Positions 46,063 to 57,391 of a stretch of 64,000 nucleotides of DNA are shown in pieces (position 1 is the first letter of the stretch; every line of letters starts with the position of its first letter). The translations under genes and the position numbers were made by a program. Origin of the DNA: Bacteroidota bacterium (GTDB taxonomy: Bacteria; Bacteroidota; Bacteroidia; Chitinophagales; Chitinophagaceae). The stretch is from NCBI GenBank assembly GCA_025363385.1, contig JANYEA010000032.1:105796-169795 (forward strand), in the 5' to 3' direction. The notes below the pieces were generated by a model. It worked only from the letters and a program-made list of their open reading frames with translations. It searched no databases and had not been told where the DNA came from.

Positions 46063-46096
46063 TACACATACTTATTAGATTAAAATGAGATGTGTA
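46063..46096 (+). other. Inverted repeat in the rny leader
   Basis: TACACAT (46063-46069) and ATGTGTA (46090-46096) are 7-bp complementary arms with a 20-base loop, between a promoter-like TATCTTCG (46050-46057) and the rny ATG. It might be a leader structure used in rny autoregulation; the evidence is weak. Confidence 0.25.
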
Positions 46097-46139
46097 CGGG
46101 TATAAAGGATTTTGAATTATTATAAAAATTACCAAAACC

Positions 46140-47705
46140 ATGGATCAAAATGTTATTTCTATTATAATTGGTGCCATTTCACTAATTGTTGGGGCTTTAG
46201 CGGGGAAGTTTTTGTTCGCTAAAAACACAAAAAGGCAGATCGAAGACGCCGAGCATCAAGCGCAGACTATTTTAAAAGAGGCCGAATTAAGAGCTGAAAC
46301 CGTTAAAAAGGAAAAGCAGTTAGAAGCAAAAGAACGATTTGTTCAATTAAAGTCTGAACACGATAAAGAAGTGATGGACCGCAACCGCAAATTGGGTGAG
46401 GCAGAAAACAGGATTAAACAAAAAGAGATCTCCATCAATCAAAAAGAAGCGGGATTAGACAAACAAACAAAGGAAAACGAGGCGATTAAGGAAAATTTGA
46501 ATCGTCAGATCGAGTTGGTAAATTTAAAGCGTACAGAACTTGAGAAACACCAGGAAGAGCATATTCGTCGCCTTGAAAAAATTGCCGGTTTAAGTGCAGA
46601 AGAAGCAAAATCTCAGTTAATAGAAAGCTTAAAACAAGAAGCACATTCTCAGGCATTAGGCTTACAGCAAGACATTATTGAAGAAGCGAAACTAAAAGCT
46701 AATAAAGAAGCTCGTAAAATTGTAATTCAGTCTATTCAACGAACTGCTGCAGAAGTTACCATTGAAAATACCGTTACTGTATTCAATCTGGAAACAGATG
46801 AAATTAAAGGTCAGATCATTGGTAGAGAAGGTAGAAATATACGTGCTATTGAAGCCGCAACAGGGGTTGATTTAATTGTAGACGATACGCCAGAAGCCAT
46901 TATTTTATCTTCATTTGATCCATTGCGCAGAGAAATTGCACGCCTAAGTTTGCAACGACTGGTAGCTGATGGAAGAATTCACCCAGCACGTATTGAGGAA
47001 GTCGTTGAAAAAACACGCCGTCAATTAGAAGAGCAGGTGATGGAAATTGGAGAAAGAACGGTGATTGAAATGGGTATCCATGGATTACACAAAGAATTGG
47101 TAAGAATAGTAGGGAAAATGCGTTTCCGTTCTTCTTATGGCCAGAATTTATTGATGCATAGCAGGGAAACTGCGAATCTTTGCGGAATCATGGCTGCTGA
47201 ATTAGGAATGAACCCTAAATTGGCAAAAAGAGCTGGCCTATTGCACGATATTGGTAAAGTGCCAGATGAGGAAACAGAATTGAGTCACGCATTATTAGGG
47301 GCCAAGCTTGCTGAAAAATACGGTGAGAATCCTGCAGTTGTGAATGCAATTGGAGCTCACCATGACGAAATGGAAATGCAGTATGTAATTTCTCCAATTA
47401 TTCAGGCCTGCGACGCTATTAGCGGTGCTCGCCCGGGTGCACGTAGGGAAATTATGCAGCAATACCTGCAGCGTATCAAAGACCTTGAAAATCTAGCCAT
47501 GGCTTACCAGGGTGTTGAAAAAGCCTATGCCATTCAAGCTGGAAGAGAATTGAGGGTAATTGTTGAGGCTGAGAAAGTTACAGATGGAGATAGCGATAAG
47601 TTAAGCTTTGAAATAGCACAGAAAATTCAGACAGAAATGACCTATCCTGGTCAGATCAAAGTAACAGTTATTAGAGAAAAAAGAGCGGTAAACGTAGCGA
47701 GATAA
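46140..47705 (+). CDS. rny: Ribonuclease Y
   Basis: Membrane-anchored endoribonuclease that initiates mRNA decay. The 521-residue product has an N-terminal membrane helix (5-25), a long charged coiled coil (about 30-180), a KH RNA-binding domain (about 210-275, with [22 protein letters not shown] split over the core) and an HD hydrolase domain with LLHDIGK and GAHHDEME near residues 360-410. Length is normal. It follows zapA at 126 bp. Confidence 0.96.
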   Translation: MDQNVISIIIGAISLIVGALAGKFLFAKNTKRQIEDAEHQAQTILKEAELRAETVKKEKQLEAKERFVQLKSEHDKEVMDRNRKLGEAENRIKQKEISINQKEAGLDKQTKENEAIKENLNRQIELVNLKRTELEKHQEEHIRRLEKIAGLSAEEAKSQLIESLKQEAHSQALGLQQDIIEEAKLKANKEARKIVIQSIQRTAAEVTIENTVTVFNLETDEIKGQIIGREGRNIRAIEAATGVDLIVDDTPEAIILSSFDPLRREIARLSLQRLVADGRIHPARIEEVVEKTRRQLEEQVMEIGERTVIEMGIHGLHKELVRIVGKMRFRSSYGQNLLMHSRETANLCGIMAAELGMNPKLAKRAGLLHDIGKVPDEETELSHALLGAKLAEKYGENPAVVNAIGAHHDEMEMQYVISPIIQACDAISGARPGARREIMQQYLQRIKDLENLAMAYQGVEKAYAIQAGRELRVIVEAEKVTDGDSDKLSFEIAQKIQTEMTYPGQIKVTVIREKRAVNVAR

Positions 47706-47747
47706 AAAATATTCTGATTTAGCAGTAGTATTTTATAATTTTTTCTA

Positions 47748-47755
47748 TACCTTTG
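47748..47755 (+). promoter_or_regulatory. -7 element for rplS
   Basis: TACCTTTG fits TAnnTTTG, 22 bases before the rplS ATG at 47778. Confidence 0.45.
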
Positions 47756-47777
47756 CCGTCCGCAAAAAAATAAAGTT

Positions 47778-48128
47778 ATGGACGCAGCAGTTCAGTTTGT
47801 ACACGAGCAATTGACCGTGAAGAAGACATACCCTAAGTTTAAAGCAGGTGATAATATCACTGTTAATTATAAGATCGTAGAGGGTGGTAAAGAACGTATT
47901 CAGAGTTTCCGTGGTGATGTAATTAAATTACAAGGCAACGGTGCTACTGCATCATTTACCGTACGTAAAATTTCTGATGGTGTAGGTGTGGAGCGTTTGT
48001 TCCCAATCCTTTCTCCAAACATTGATTCTATCTTATTAAATAAGTCTGGTAAGGTTCGCCGTGCTAAATTGTATTATTTAAGAGAGCGTAGTGGCAAGAG
48101 TGCTCGTATTAAAGAAAAACGTTTCTAA
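47778..48128 (+). CDS. rplS: 50S ribosomal protein L19
   Basis: Large-subunit protein at the 30S-50S interface. The 116 residues carry the family blocks [51 protein letters not shown] and [21 protein letters not shown]. It is a single-gene unit here, with its own -7 element and a strong terminator, and is not joined to rimM/trmD as in many bacteria. Confidence 0.98.
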   Translation: MDAAVQFVHEQLTVKKTYPKFKAGDNITVNYKIVEGGKERIQSFRGDVIKLQGNGATASFTVRKISDGVGVERLFPILSPNIDSILLNKSGKVRRAKLYYLRERSGKSARIKEKRF

Positions 48129-48148
48129 GAGATTAGGTGAAATAATTT

Positions 48149-48186
48149 AAAGCGGAAGATTAGTAAACCTATTCTTCCGCTTTTTT
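48149..48186 (+). terminator. Rho-independent terminator after rplS
   Basis: AAAGCGGAAGA (48149-48159) pairs perfectly with TCTTCCGCTTT (48173-48183), with a 13-base loop and a run of six T. Confidence 0.9.
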
Positions 48187-48216
48187 GTTAAAACTTTTTT
48201 CTTTAGGATTATTTAA

Positions 48217-48246
48217 TTGGAAGGCATGGCAATTGCCTTAACTTTG
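48217..48246 (+). promoter_or_regulatory. Promoter for tatA-gatA
   Basis: TTG (48217-48219), a 19-base spacer and TAACTTTG (48239-48246) match the Bacteroidota pattern. ATG follows at 48267. Confidence 0.5.
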
Positions 48247-48266
48247 GTCACCTCAAAACAAATTTT

Positions 48267-48467
48267 ATGGGCAACTTAGGATTTCAAGAAATTTTACTCA
48301 TAGCAGTAGTAGTTTTAGTTTTGTTTGGCGGTCGTAAGATCCCAGAATTCATGAAGGGCCTTGGAAAAGGTATCCGTGAGTTTAACGATGCTAAGGATAA
48401 TGTGAAGAAAGAATTGGAAGAAGGCATGAAAGAAAAAGATAAGACTGCAACTCCACCGCAAGCTTAA
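48267..48467 (+). CDS. tatA: Twin-arginine translocase subunit TatA
   Basis: Pore-forming component of the Tat system for folded proteins. The 66-residue protein has a membrane helix (about 6-20), the [20 protein letters not shown] hinge and amphipathic helix, and a charged tail. No tatC is adjacent. TatA and TatE cannot be told apart from length alone. The gatA reading frame begins 28 bp downstream, probably in the same transcript. Confidence 0.92.
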   Translation: MGNLGFQEILLIAVVVLVLFGGRKIPEFMKGLGKGIREFNDAKDNVKKELEEGMKEKDKTATPPQA

Positions 48468-48495
48468 TTTCGTTTAACTAAAAGATTTTTAGGCT

Positions 48496-49923
48496 TTGTT
48501 TCGGTTCAGCTCTATCAAAGACTACCATACAACATTACAGAACGGCCAAACCACCTGTGTGGAGGCCGTTCATTTTTATTTGTCGGCTATCAAGGAAAAA
48601 CCCCAACTTAATGCCTTTCTTGAAGTATTTGAAGAAGAGGCAATTTGTGAAGCGGAGCGACTAGACGCCAAACGAATTTCAGGTGCGCCCATGGGTAAAT
48701 TACATGGGGTGATTGTGGGAATCAAAGACGTTATTTGTTACAAGGGCCATGTGGTTTCTGCCGGCTCTAAGATTCTGGAAAATTTTAAATCTATTTATCA
48801 CGCTACTGTAGTTGAAAAACTATTGCAGGAAGAAGCCATCATTATTGGTCGGCAAAACTGTGATGAATTTGCGATGGGTAGCAGTAATGAAAATTCTGCA
48901 TTCGGTGCTGTTAGAAACGCATTGGACGAATCCCGTGTTCCTGGTGGTTCATCCGGAGGATCTGCGGTGAGCGTGCAAGCTGGGTTAACCATGATTAGCC
49001 TGGGTAGCGATACGGGTGGTTCTGTAAGGCAACCAGCCGACTTCTGTGGCGTAGTGGGTTTAAAGCCTAGCTATGGTAGGATTTCGCGTTATGGTTTGAT
49101 TGCCTATGCCTCTTCTTTTGATCAGATTGGTATTTTTTCTAAAACGGTAGATGATGCAGCACTTTGTTTGGAAGTGATCTCTGGTGCAGATGACTTCGAT
49201 AGTACCGTTTCTGAAAAACCTGTTCCAACCTATTCCACTGAACTGAAAGTGGCTCCCCGAAAATATCGGATAGCATATTTCAAACAAGCATTAGAACACC
49301 CCGGATTGGATCCAGAAATGGGTGCTGCTATTATGGAACTAATAGAACAATTAAGACAAGAAGGGCATATCGTAGATCCTATTGAATTCGATTTACTCAA
49401 CCATATTGTTCCCACTTATTATGTACTAACCACTGCGGAAGCATCTAGTAATTTTAGCCGATTTGATGCAGTACGTTTTGGCTATAGGGCTCCCTTGATA
49501 AATTCAGACTTGAATGATATGTATAAGGCTTCTAGAAGTACTGGTTTTGGCAAGGAAGTGCAACGAAGAATTATGCTGGGAACCTTTGTTCTCAGTGCCG
49601 GATATTTCGATGCTTATTTTACAAAAGCTCAGCAGGTAAGACGTATATTGTTTAATAAATCGGTAGATGTTTTTGGAAAGTACGAAGCCATTATTTCCCC
49701 TACTGTACCTTCTACAGCGTTTAAGATTGGTGAAAAATCAGACGACCAGGTTGCCATGTTCTTAGCTGATATATATACAGTTTTTGCCAATTTGGTAGGA
49801 ATCCCGGCCATCTCCATCCCTCTGTTTACCCATAGTAATGGACTTCCATTTGGTTTACAAATCATGACCAATCATTTTGAAGAAACTACCATGTTACAAC
49901 TATCTGATCAGTTAATGAGTTAA
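48496..49923 (+). CDS. gatA: Asp-tRNA(Asn)/Glu-tRNA(Gln) amidotransferase subunit A
   Basis: Glutaminase subunit of the GatCAB complex that amidates mischarged tRNAs. The 475-residue product has the amidase-signature triad Lys77 (GIKDVI), cis-Ser152 (GGSSGGSA) and nucleophile Ser176 (GSDTGGSVRQPA). The start is a TTG at 48496: the family N-terminus (FSSIKDYHTTL) begins right there and there is no upstream in-frame ATG. gatB and gatC are not nearby. It follows tatA by 28 bp. Confidence 0.95.
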   Translation: MFRFSSIKDYHTTLQNGQTTCVEAVHFYLSAIKEKPQLNAFLEVFEEEAICEAERLDAKRISGAPMGKLHGVIVGIKDVICYKGHVVSAGSKILENFKSIYHATVVEKLLQEEAIIIGRQNCDEFAMGSSNENSAFGAVRNALDESRVPGGSSGGSAVSVQAGLTMISLGSDTGGSVRQPADFCGVVGLKPSYGRISRYGLIAYASSFDQIGIFSKTVDDAALCLEVISGADDFDSTVSEKPVPTYSTELKVAPRKYRIAYFKQALEHPGLDPEMGAAIMELIEQLRQEGHIVDPIEFDLLNHIVPTYYVLTTAEASSNFSRFDAVRFGYRAPLINSDLNDMYKASRSTGFGKEVQRRIMLGTFVLSAGYFDAYFTKAQQVRRILFNKSVDVFGKYEAIISPTVPSTAFKIGEKSDDQVAMFLADIYTVFANLVGIPAISIPLFTHSNGLPFGLQIMTNHFEETTMLQLSDQLMS

Positions 49924-49993
49924 CAATCAAATAGTTAGAATTATACTATTCCCACTAAAATCTCCTTTCACATCCCTTTAAGTTATTTCGCAC

Positions 49994-50001
49994 TAATTTT
50001 G
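49994..50001 (+). promoter_or_regulatory. -7 element for the lytic transglycosylase gene
   Basis: TAATTTTG fits TAnnTTTG, 23 bases before the ATG at 50025. Confidence 0.45.
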
Positions 50002-50024
50002 CAGCCCAGCAATTATTAGAAACT

Positions 50025-51089
50025 ATGAAGTGGTACGGCATCTCTATTCAAACAAGGCATTCAATCTCCCATTTTATTTTGGGGGCTTTTGCTGTGTTGG
50101 CTGGCGCTGTAGGAACCATGTCGTTTGTAAGAGATCCTTCTTATAAAGAGAAACCATTAATAGATACTACGCATGATAAATATGGTTTTCAAAGTTTGTT
50201 TGTTGCCAATAAGTTTGATGCATCTAAGCCCTATATCAATCAATTAAATCCGCAGGCTGTTTCCTTTGTACAAGAATATATTCGCAAACAGGGTAAGGAA
50301 TTAGATCGTATGAAGGGATGGGGCAAACCCTATTTCGATCTATACGATAATATTCTGGTGATGTATGGGATACCGAAGGAAATGAAATATTTAAGTGTAA
50401 TTGAAAGCCATTTGCAACCAGGGCTGGTTTCCTGGGCTGGAGCAGTGGGGCCTTGGCAATTGATGGATTATGAAGCCAAGCGTTTTGGGTTGAGGGTAGG
50501 TTCAAATGATGAACGGATGGACTTTTATAAAAGCACCCATGTGGCAGCCAAGCTGATGAAAGAATTGTATGCAGAATTTGGTGATTGGTTATTAGTTGTG
50601 GCAGCTTATAATGGAGGTGCTGGAAGGGTAAGACAATGTATCAAAAAATCGGGAAGCCGAGATTTCTGGGTATTGCAGTATTACCTGAAAGAAGAAACCC
50701 GCACCCATGTTAAAAAATTCATAGCTACGCATTATTTGTTTGAAGGAACTGGTGGATGGACCACCATTACGGCCGACGAAACGGCAAAATTAAAAGCGGC
50801 ACAGATTACAGATAACAGACAAGTAAATTTATCAAACGAAGAGGTGGCCAATTCAACCACTATTAATTTGAGTGGTAGATATAACTCTTTGGTACTAACC
50901 AATTGTTTAGCAATAGAGATCAGTCAGTTCAATAAATGGAATCCAGGATTCAACAAAACCCTTTCGGAAGGCAAGTTGTACAATATGCGCATTCCCAAAG
51001 AAAAGCTTGCCATTTTTGAATCAAAGAAGGGTCAGATATTAATGGAATCATTTCGAACGTTAATCGAAGGTCCATCTACATCAAAATAA
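50025..51089 (+). CDS. Lytic transglycosylase (MltD-like, SLT domain)
   Basis: Cleaves peptidoglycan glycan strands with formation of 1,6-anhydro ends. The 354-residue protein has an N-terminal membrane anchor or uncleaved signal (about 16-34), and an SLT family 1E-like domain with catalytic Glu127 (SVIESHLQPGLVSWAGAVGPWQLM split around the active site) and AAYNGGAGRV at 193-202. The C-terminal part (about 285-345) looks like a degenerate LysM segment, NCLAIEISQFNKWNPG. It is a single-gene unit. Confidence 0.9.
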   Translation: MKWYGISIQTRHSISHFILGAFAVLAGAVGTMSFVRDPSYKEKPLIDTTHDKYGFQSLFVANKFDASKPYINQLNPQAVSFVQEYIRKQGKELDRMKGWGKPYFDLYDNILVMYGIPKEMKYLSVIESHLQPGLVSWAGAVGPWQLMDYEAKRFGLRVGSNDERMDFYKSTHVAAKLMKELYAEFGDWLLVVAAYNGGAGRVRQCIKKSGSRDFWVLQYYLKEETRTHVKKFIATHYLFEGTGGWTTITADETAKLKAAQITDNRQVNLSNEEVANSTTINLSGRYNSLVLTNCLAIEISQFNKWNPGFNKTLSEGKLYNMRIPKEKLAIFESKKGQILMESFRTLIEGPSTSK

Positions 51090-51121
51090 ATCATAAACTA
51101 TTTTGGAAAGGGCAAAAAAAA

Positions 51122-51154
51122 TTGAATCGATTTTAAAACCGGTTCAACTTTTTT
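51122..51154. terminator. Bidirectional terminator between transglycosylase and acidic-protein genes
   Basis: TTGAATCG (51122-51129) pairs with CGGTTCAA (51140-51147) with one wobble. A-run on the left and T-run on the right make it usable from both sides. Confidence 0.65.
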
Positions 51155-51170
51155 ATTAGTTAGGGAATGA

Positions 51171-51614
51171 CTAGAAATCGTCGTCATCAAAACCGCTATC
51201 CTTATCATTAAAGAGGTCAAATTCCTTGAAGTCTTCATCTAATTTAAAATCATCTTCTTCATCAGCTTTCTTCTTAGATGCACCACCGCTGGGAGCTTTT
51301 TTGCCCTTACTTTTTGGAATGTCGAATTCGTCAAAATCTGGGTCCCAGTCATCATCTTCCTCGGCTTTTTCCCAATCGTCATCTACTTCTGCTTCATCTT
51401 CATCGTCGTCGTCGTCATCTTTCGGTTTTTTCGACGAAGCTTTAGCCCCTTTTTTAGCGGGCTTGATGTCCAATGCATCATCATCGTCGTCATCTAAATC
51501 ATCATCATCTTCCAATTGTTTTTTACTTTTTGGAGATGGTTTCGCATCGGCATTCTTTGCCGGTGTAGTCTTTGGAGTAGAGGATTTGCTATCCTTATCA
51601 GATTTCGCTGCCAT
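51171..51614 (-). CDS. Highly acidic low-complexity protein, function unknown
   Basis: A 147-residue protein made almost entirely of Asp, Glu, Lys, Ser, Pro and Ala. Basic Lys/Ala/Pro blocks (1-32, 53-64, 101-118) alternate with poly-Asp clusters. There is no signal peptide and no hydrophobic core, so it should be intrinsically disordered. The family is not recognised. A shared reading direction and an 88-bp distance from purA are the only context. The codon structure (GAT/GAC and AAG/AAA runs) and lack of stops support a real gene. Confidence 0.6.
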   Translation of the reverse strand: MAAKSDKDSKSSTPKTTPAKNADAKPSPKSKKQLEDDDDLDDDDDDALDIKPAKKGAKASSKKPKDDDDDDEDEAEVDDDWEKAEEDDDWDPDFDEFDIPKSKGKKAPSGGASKKKADEEDDFKLDEDFKEFDLFNDKDSGFDDDDF

Positions 51615-51702
51615 ATTCTAATAAGATTATTGCGTAAATTTTAGACGCAAAATTGTATTAACCAAAAATATTTTTTCTTTTCTTTTTAAAAATTAAATTT
51701 TC

Positions 51703-53028
<1,326 letters not shown>

Positions 53029-53068
53029 TTAATTACCATCAATTTTAAACAAAATGTGCAAATCCTTA

Positions 53069-55333
53069 TTAAGTAAGAGATTCCGTATCAAAACGATCAA
53101 CTGTTTGTATTCCTTTTAATTGTTTTAATCTCTCAACCAATTCTTCCAGTTCTTCTTTATCGTGCACAAAAACTTTAATGGTACCCCTGAAAATTCCTTC
53201 AGAAGATTCAATGGTTAATGCTGCAATATTTACGCGCATATCTCCACTAATGATATTGGTGATTTTATTAATAACACCCACATCATCCATCCCAATGATT
53301 TTTAACCCGGTTAAGAATGAAATTTCTTTATTCTTAGCCCATTTTGTTTTTACAACTCGGTGTCCGTAATTAGCCATCAACTGTGTGGCATTCGGGCAGG
53401 AAGTTCTATGTATGATCAAACCTTTTCCGGTACTTACAAAACCAAACACGTCATCTCCTGGAATTGGGTTACAACATTTCGCAAGATTATAAACAATCTT
53501 ATCGCTGCTTTCTCCGAAGATGATTAATTCAGAATCTTTTTTCGAAAAATGTTTCGCATGATTTTGTTCTACGTTTAATTCCTGCACCAGTGGTTTAGGT
53601 CTTGGATGTTCTATTCGATCGCCAATTAAATTAAAATCTTTTAACTCTTTCAGGTCAATCGATTTAGTGGCAATCTTATATAACAAATCTAATTGTGAAG
53701 GAACTTTATAGAAGTGAACCAGCTCATCAATATTATGTTGATTCACAGCTGCTCCAAATCCTTCTAACTTTCTTTGTAAAGTATATTTTCCGTCTTCTGC
53801 AATCTTGCGTTTCTCTTCGCGCAGTGCATCTTTAATTTTACTTTTAGCTTTAGCAGTAACAACAATATTTAACCAGTCTTCTGATGGTTTTTGTTTATTA
53901 CTGGTAATGATTTCAATCTGATCTCCACTTCGTAGTTTATGACTAATGGGCACCAATTTATGATGCACTTTTGCACCAATACATTTTGTGCCTATTGCGG
54001 AGTGAATAGAAAATGCAAAATCCAGAGCTGTACTTCCCACGGGCAACATTTTAACATCGCCTTTTGGTGTGTACACATAAATTTCTTCAGCAAGAAAAGA
54101 TGTTTTGAAATCTTGTAAGAAATCTACTGTATCTGTATCTGGCGTGCTAAGCACTTCTCTGATTTGTCCGAACCATTTATCAAAACGATCTTCATCACCG
54201 CCGCCTTCTTTGTATTTGTAGTGTGCAGCCAAACCTTTTTCCGCAATTTCATTCATGCGTTTTGTGCGTATCTGCACTTCCACCCATTTACCTTGTGGCC
54301 CCATCACAGTTGTGTGTAAGGCTTCGTATCCATTGCTTTTTGGGTTGCTTAACCAATCGCGTAAACGTTCGGGCGAAGGATTGTATTCGTCTGTAATTAA
54401 AGAATATACTTTCCAACAATCTTCCTTTTCTTTTTCAGTAGGAGAATTTAAAATAACGCGGATGGCAAAGAGGTCGTATACTTCTTCAAAAGCCACCGAT
54501 TTCTTTTTAATTTTATTCCAGATACTATGAATACTTTTTGGTCGTCCATAAATTTCAAAATCAAAATTGGAAGCTTCTAATTTTTCTTTTAGTGGGCGAA
54601 TAAATTCATTGATATATCTACTTCTTTCCCGCTTGGTTTCGGATAGTTTTTTTGCAATATCCCGATAAGCTTCTGGTTCCATGTATTTCATGGAAAGATC
54701 TTCGAGTTCAGTTTTAATATTATATAATCCCATGCGGTGAGCAAGTGGTGCATATACCCAAACTGTTTCAGACGCGATTTTTAATTGCTTCTCCCGTTTC
54801 ATGTGATCGAGTGTGCGCATATTGTGTAATCGATCGGCAAGTTTAATGAGAATTACACGAGGGTCGTCGGTAAGCGTTAATAGGATTTTTTTAAAATTTT
54901 CAGCCTGCTGACTAGTATTGGTATCTATAACATTTGAGATCTTGGTTAGTCCGTCTACTATACGCATGATCTCGGTGCCAAATTCATGTTCCACATCTTC
55001 GAGTGAAATATCTGTATCTTCTACTGTATCGTGTAATAAAGCGCAGATGGTGCTTCGTACACCCAGACCTATTTCTTCCACACAGATCATGGCTACAGCA
55101 AGGGGGTGAATGATATAGGGTTCACCACTTTTACGGCGCATGGTTTTATGTGCTTCTGCCGACATTTCAAAGGCATGACGAACCAGTTCCTTGTCTCCCC
55201 TTTTTAGTTTTGGGCGAAGGCTACGCAAAAGAGCGCGGTAATGCCGGAGAATTTCATTCTTCTCCTGATCTACGGTGAGGTTATATTTAGGAAGCGCTGC
55301 TTCTGAAGATTGGTTATCCACTGCTTGTTCCAT
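53069..55333 (-). CDS. rel: RelA/SpoT bifunctional (p)ppGpp synthetase/hydrolase
   Basis: Makes and degrades the stringent-response alarmone (p)ppGpp. The 754-residue sequence has an intact HD hydrolase domain (His53, His101-Asp102 in LLHDTVEDT), the synthetase domain with YGRPKSIHSIWNKI and EVYDLFAIRVI (about 260-380), then TGS (about 415-475, EIYVYTPKGDVKMLP), a zinc-finger-like CCNPIPGDDV segment and a C-terminal ACT domain. Both catalytic domains look functional. It lies upstream of purA on the same strand, separated by a 103-bp gap. Confidence 0.95.
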   Translation of the reverse strand: MEQAVDNQSSEAALPKYNLTVDQEKNEILRHYRALLRSLRPKLKRGDKELVRHAFEMSAEAHKTMRRKSGEPYIIHPLAVAMICVEEIGLGVRSTICALLHDTVEDTDISLEDVEHEFGTEIMRIVDGLTKISNVIDTNTSQQAENFKKILLTLTDDPRVILIKLADRLHNMRTLDHMKREKQLKIASETVWVYAPLAHRMGLYNIKTELEDLSMKYMEPEAYRDIAKKLSETKRERSRYINEFIRPLKEKLEASNFDFEIYGRPKSIHSIWNKIKKKSVAFEEVYDLFAIRVILNSPTEKEKEDCWKVYSLITDEYNPSPERLRDWLSNPKSNGYEALHTTVMGPQGKWVEVQIRTKRMNEIAEKGLAAHYKYKEGGGDEDRFDKWFGQIREVLSTPDTDTVDFLQDFKTSFLAEEIYVYTPKGDVKMLPVGSTALDFAFSIHSAIGTKCIGAKVHHKLVPISHKLRSGDQIEIITSNKQKPSEDWLNIVVTAKAKSKIKDALREEKRKIAEDGKYTLQRKLEGFGAAVNQHNIDELVHFYKVPSQLDLLYKIATKSIDLKELKDFNLIGDRIEHPRPKPLVQELNVEQNHAKHFSKKDSELIIFGESSDKIVYNLAKCCNPIPGDDVFGFVSTGKGLIIHRTSCPNATQLMANYGHRVVKTKWAKNKEISFLTGLKIIGMDDVGVINKITNIISGDMRVNIAALTIESSEGIFRGTIKVFVHDKEELEELVERLKQLKGIQTVDRFDTESLT

Positions 55334-55440
55334 CGAATAGCGAATATAAGCAATAAGGCGTATTTGAGATGTAAGCTAGTTTGTGAAAAAACAGTTCACT
55401 AATTTTTAAGAGTGGTGAACCCGTTGCATGCTTAGTTGTT

Positions 55441-55448
55441 ACATTTGC
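55441..55448 (+). promoter_or_regulatory. -7 element for the ABC exporter gene
   Basis: TACATTTG fits TAnnTTTG and ends one base before an ATG at 55450 and seven bases before a second ATG at 55456. The second is the more likely start, on a leaderless mRNA. Confidence 0.4.
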
Positions 55449-55455
55449 AATGACC

Positions 55456-57273
55456 ATGCAAAAAGCAAAGACAAAAAAAATATTTGAATTTTCTCTTTTT
55501 CGAAGAATTTTTCAATTCGTAAAACCGTATTCTGCTAAATTCTATGGGAGCATTATATTGGCCATCGTAATGGCAGTATTTGCACCGATACGTCCGTATT
55601 TAATTCAGTTAACCATTGATAGTGCTTCCGGTAAATCTTTTCATGTTCCAGTATGGCTAAAAGCGGTTTTGTTGAATACAGATTTGAATGATGCCACAAA
55701 ATTCATCATTGCTGTAACTGTTTTTCAGGTAATCTTTCTTTTTATTGAAACAAGCGTACGTTTTGTTTTTAGTTTTATTACTTCCTGGATGGGGCAAAGC
55801 GTGGTAAGAGATATGCGTAATGCTGTTTTCGAAAAAGTGTTGGGTTTAAATTTATCGCAGTTTGATAAAACCCCTATTGGTACCTTAACCACAAGAACGA
55901 TCAATGATATAGAGAGTATTAACGATATTTTTTCGGACGGCCTGATACCGATCATTGCGGATCTGCTTACGATTATTATTACATTGGGTACGATGTTCTG
56001 GATGGACTGGCGCTTAACGCTAATCAGTTTGCTTCCATTTCCAATTATGATTGTAGCTACCTATTATTTTAAAGAAAGTGTAAACAAGAGTTTTATCAGG
56101 GTACGAAATGCAGTGGCTGCATTAAATGCATTTGTGCAAGAACATATCACCGGAATGCAAGTGGTACAAGCTTTTGCAGCGGAAGATCGTGAGTTTAATA
56201 AGTTCAGTAAAATCAATACGGAACATCGAAATGCCAATATCAATGCCATATTTGCCTATTCTGTTTTCTTTCCAGTTGTTGAGGTAGTATTGGCAGTTAG
56301 TACAGGATTGCTGGTTTGGTGGATTGCAGGAAAGACATTGGATGCTGGATTGTTGGTGGCATTTATTTTATACTTGAATCAGATTTTTAGACCGCTCAGG
56401 GTTATTGCAGATAAGTTTAATGTACTTCAAATGGGTATGATTGCTGCAGAGAGGGTATTTGTTGTGTTAGATAATCCAGACTTTTCTCCCATTTCAGACC
56501 GGGATGCGTATCAACCAGAATCGATGAAAGGAGCCATAGCTTTTGAAAAGGTTTGGTTTGCATATACAGATAACAATTATGTTTTAAGAGACATCAATTT
56601 TACAGTGGAGGCGGGCGAAACTGTAGCATTAGTAGGCCATACGGGAAGTGGGAAGACGAGTATTATAAGCCTTTTAAATAAATTATATCATATTCAAAAA
56701 GGGGCCATCTTAGTTGATGGCGTAAATATCAACAATTATAATACGGATGCTTTGCGTAATGGGATTGGAGTGGTTTTGCAGGATGTGTTTTTATTTAGTG
56801 GTTCTATATTAGATAATATCACATTAAGAAATGCAGAAATTAAGCGTGAGCAGGTAATTGAGGCGGCAAAGATGATTGGGGTGCATGATTTTATTATGCA
56901 GTTGCCCAATGGCTATGATTACCATGTGATGGAAAGAGGTAATACCTTAAGCCTTGGCCAGCGCCAGATATTGTCTTTTATTAGGGCGTTATTGTATAAT
57001 CCCGCTATCTTAATATTAGATGAAGCCACATCATCTATCGATACCGAGAGTGAATTGATGATTGAAAAAGCTACAGACACTTTGATTTCTGGAAGAACTT
57101 CCATTATTATTGCCCACCGATTGTCGACCATTCGAAAAGCAGATAAAATATTGGTTTTAGACAAAGGGGAGCTCAAAGAAGTGGGAAATCATGAAAGTTT
57201 ATTGGCTTTGGGTGGCCTTTATGCCAAACTTCACGAGATGCAATTTGAAAAGAAAACACCTATTTCTGCTTAG
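55456..57273 (+). CDS. ABC transporter, fused permease/ATP-binding protein
   Basis: A 605-residue exporter half-transporter. Six membrane helices occupy about 25-335; the ATPase domain (about 360-590) has Walker A GHTGSGKTS, Q-loop VVLQDVF, signature LSLGQRQ, Walker B ILILDEATSSID and AHRLSTI. ATG 55456 is preferred over 55450 because of the promoter position. Substrate unknown; the sequence belongs to the lipid/drug exporter group. atpB follows 118 bp downstream with its own -7 element. Confidence 0.92.
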   Translation: MQKAKTKKIFEFSLFRRIFQFVKPYSAKFYGSIILAIVMAVFAPIRPYLIQLTIDSASGKSFHVPVWLKAVLLNTDLNDATKFIIAVTVFQVIFLFIETSVRFVFSFITSWMGQSVVRDMRNAVFEKVLGLNLSQFDKTPIGTLTTRTINDIESINDIFSDGLIPIIADLLTIIITLGTMFWMDWRLTLISLLPFPIMIVATYYFKESVNKSFIRVRNAVAALNAFVQEHITGMQVVQAFAAEDREFNKFSKINTEHRNANINAIFAYSVFFPVVEVVLAVSTGLLVWWIAGKTLDAGLLVAFILYLNQIFRPLRVIADKFNVLQMGMIAAERVFVVLDNPDFSPISDRDAYQPESMKGAIAFEKVWFAYTDNNYVLRDINFTVEAGETVALVGHTGSGKTSIISLLNKLYHIQKGAILVDGVNINNYNTDALRNGIGVVLQDVFLFSGSILDNITLRNAEIKREQVIEAAKMIGVHDFIMQLPNGYDYHVMERGNTLSLGQRQILSFIRALLYNPAILILDEATSSIDTESELMIEKATDTLISGRTSIIIAHRLSTIRKADKILVLDKGELKEVGNHESLLALGGLYAKLHEMQFEKKTPISA

Positions 57274-57363
57274 AAAACAGAGGTTTGGGGCTAATACTCC
57301 TCTAAAGAGTTCTTCTTGCAATATTTTCTGCCATTTTGCTTCGAGTTTTCGAGGCCTTACCCC

Positions 57364-57371
57364 TATCTTTG
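57364..57371 (+). promoter_or_regulatory. -7 element for the atp operon
   Basis: TATCTTTG fits TAnnTTTG, 20 bases before the atpB ATG at 57392. Confidence 0.5.
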
Positions 57372-57391
57372 CCGCAAATTTCGAGACAGGT

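Noticed and set aside
46014..46139. 6S RNA gene downstream of zapA
   Set aside because: In some bacteria 6S RNA follows zapA, but this gap is only 126 bp and lacks the long two-arm hairpin.
51226..51621. 131-residue Ser-rich open frame on the plus strand, opposite the acidic protein gene
   Set aside because: It is the complement of the GAT/GAC repeats, giving long Ser runs. The minus-strand frame has the more plausible charged composition and start.
57191..57391. N-terminal extension of atpB into the ABC gene
   Set aside because: It overlaps the end of the upstream gene and the atp promoter; ATG 57392 gives a normal signal-like start.
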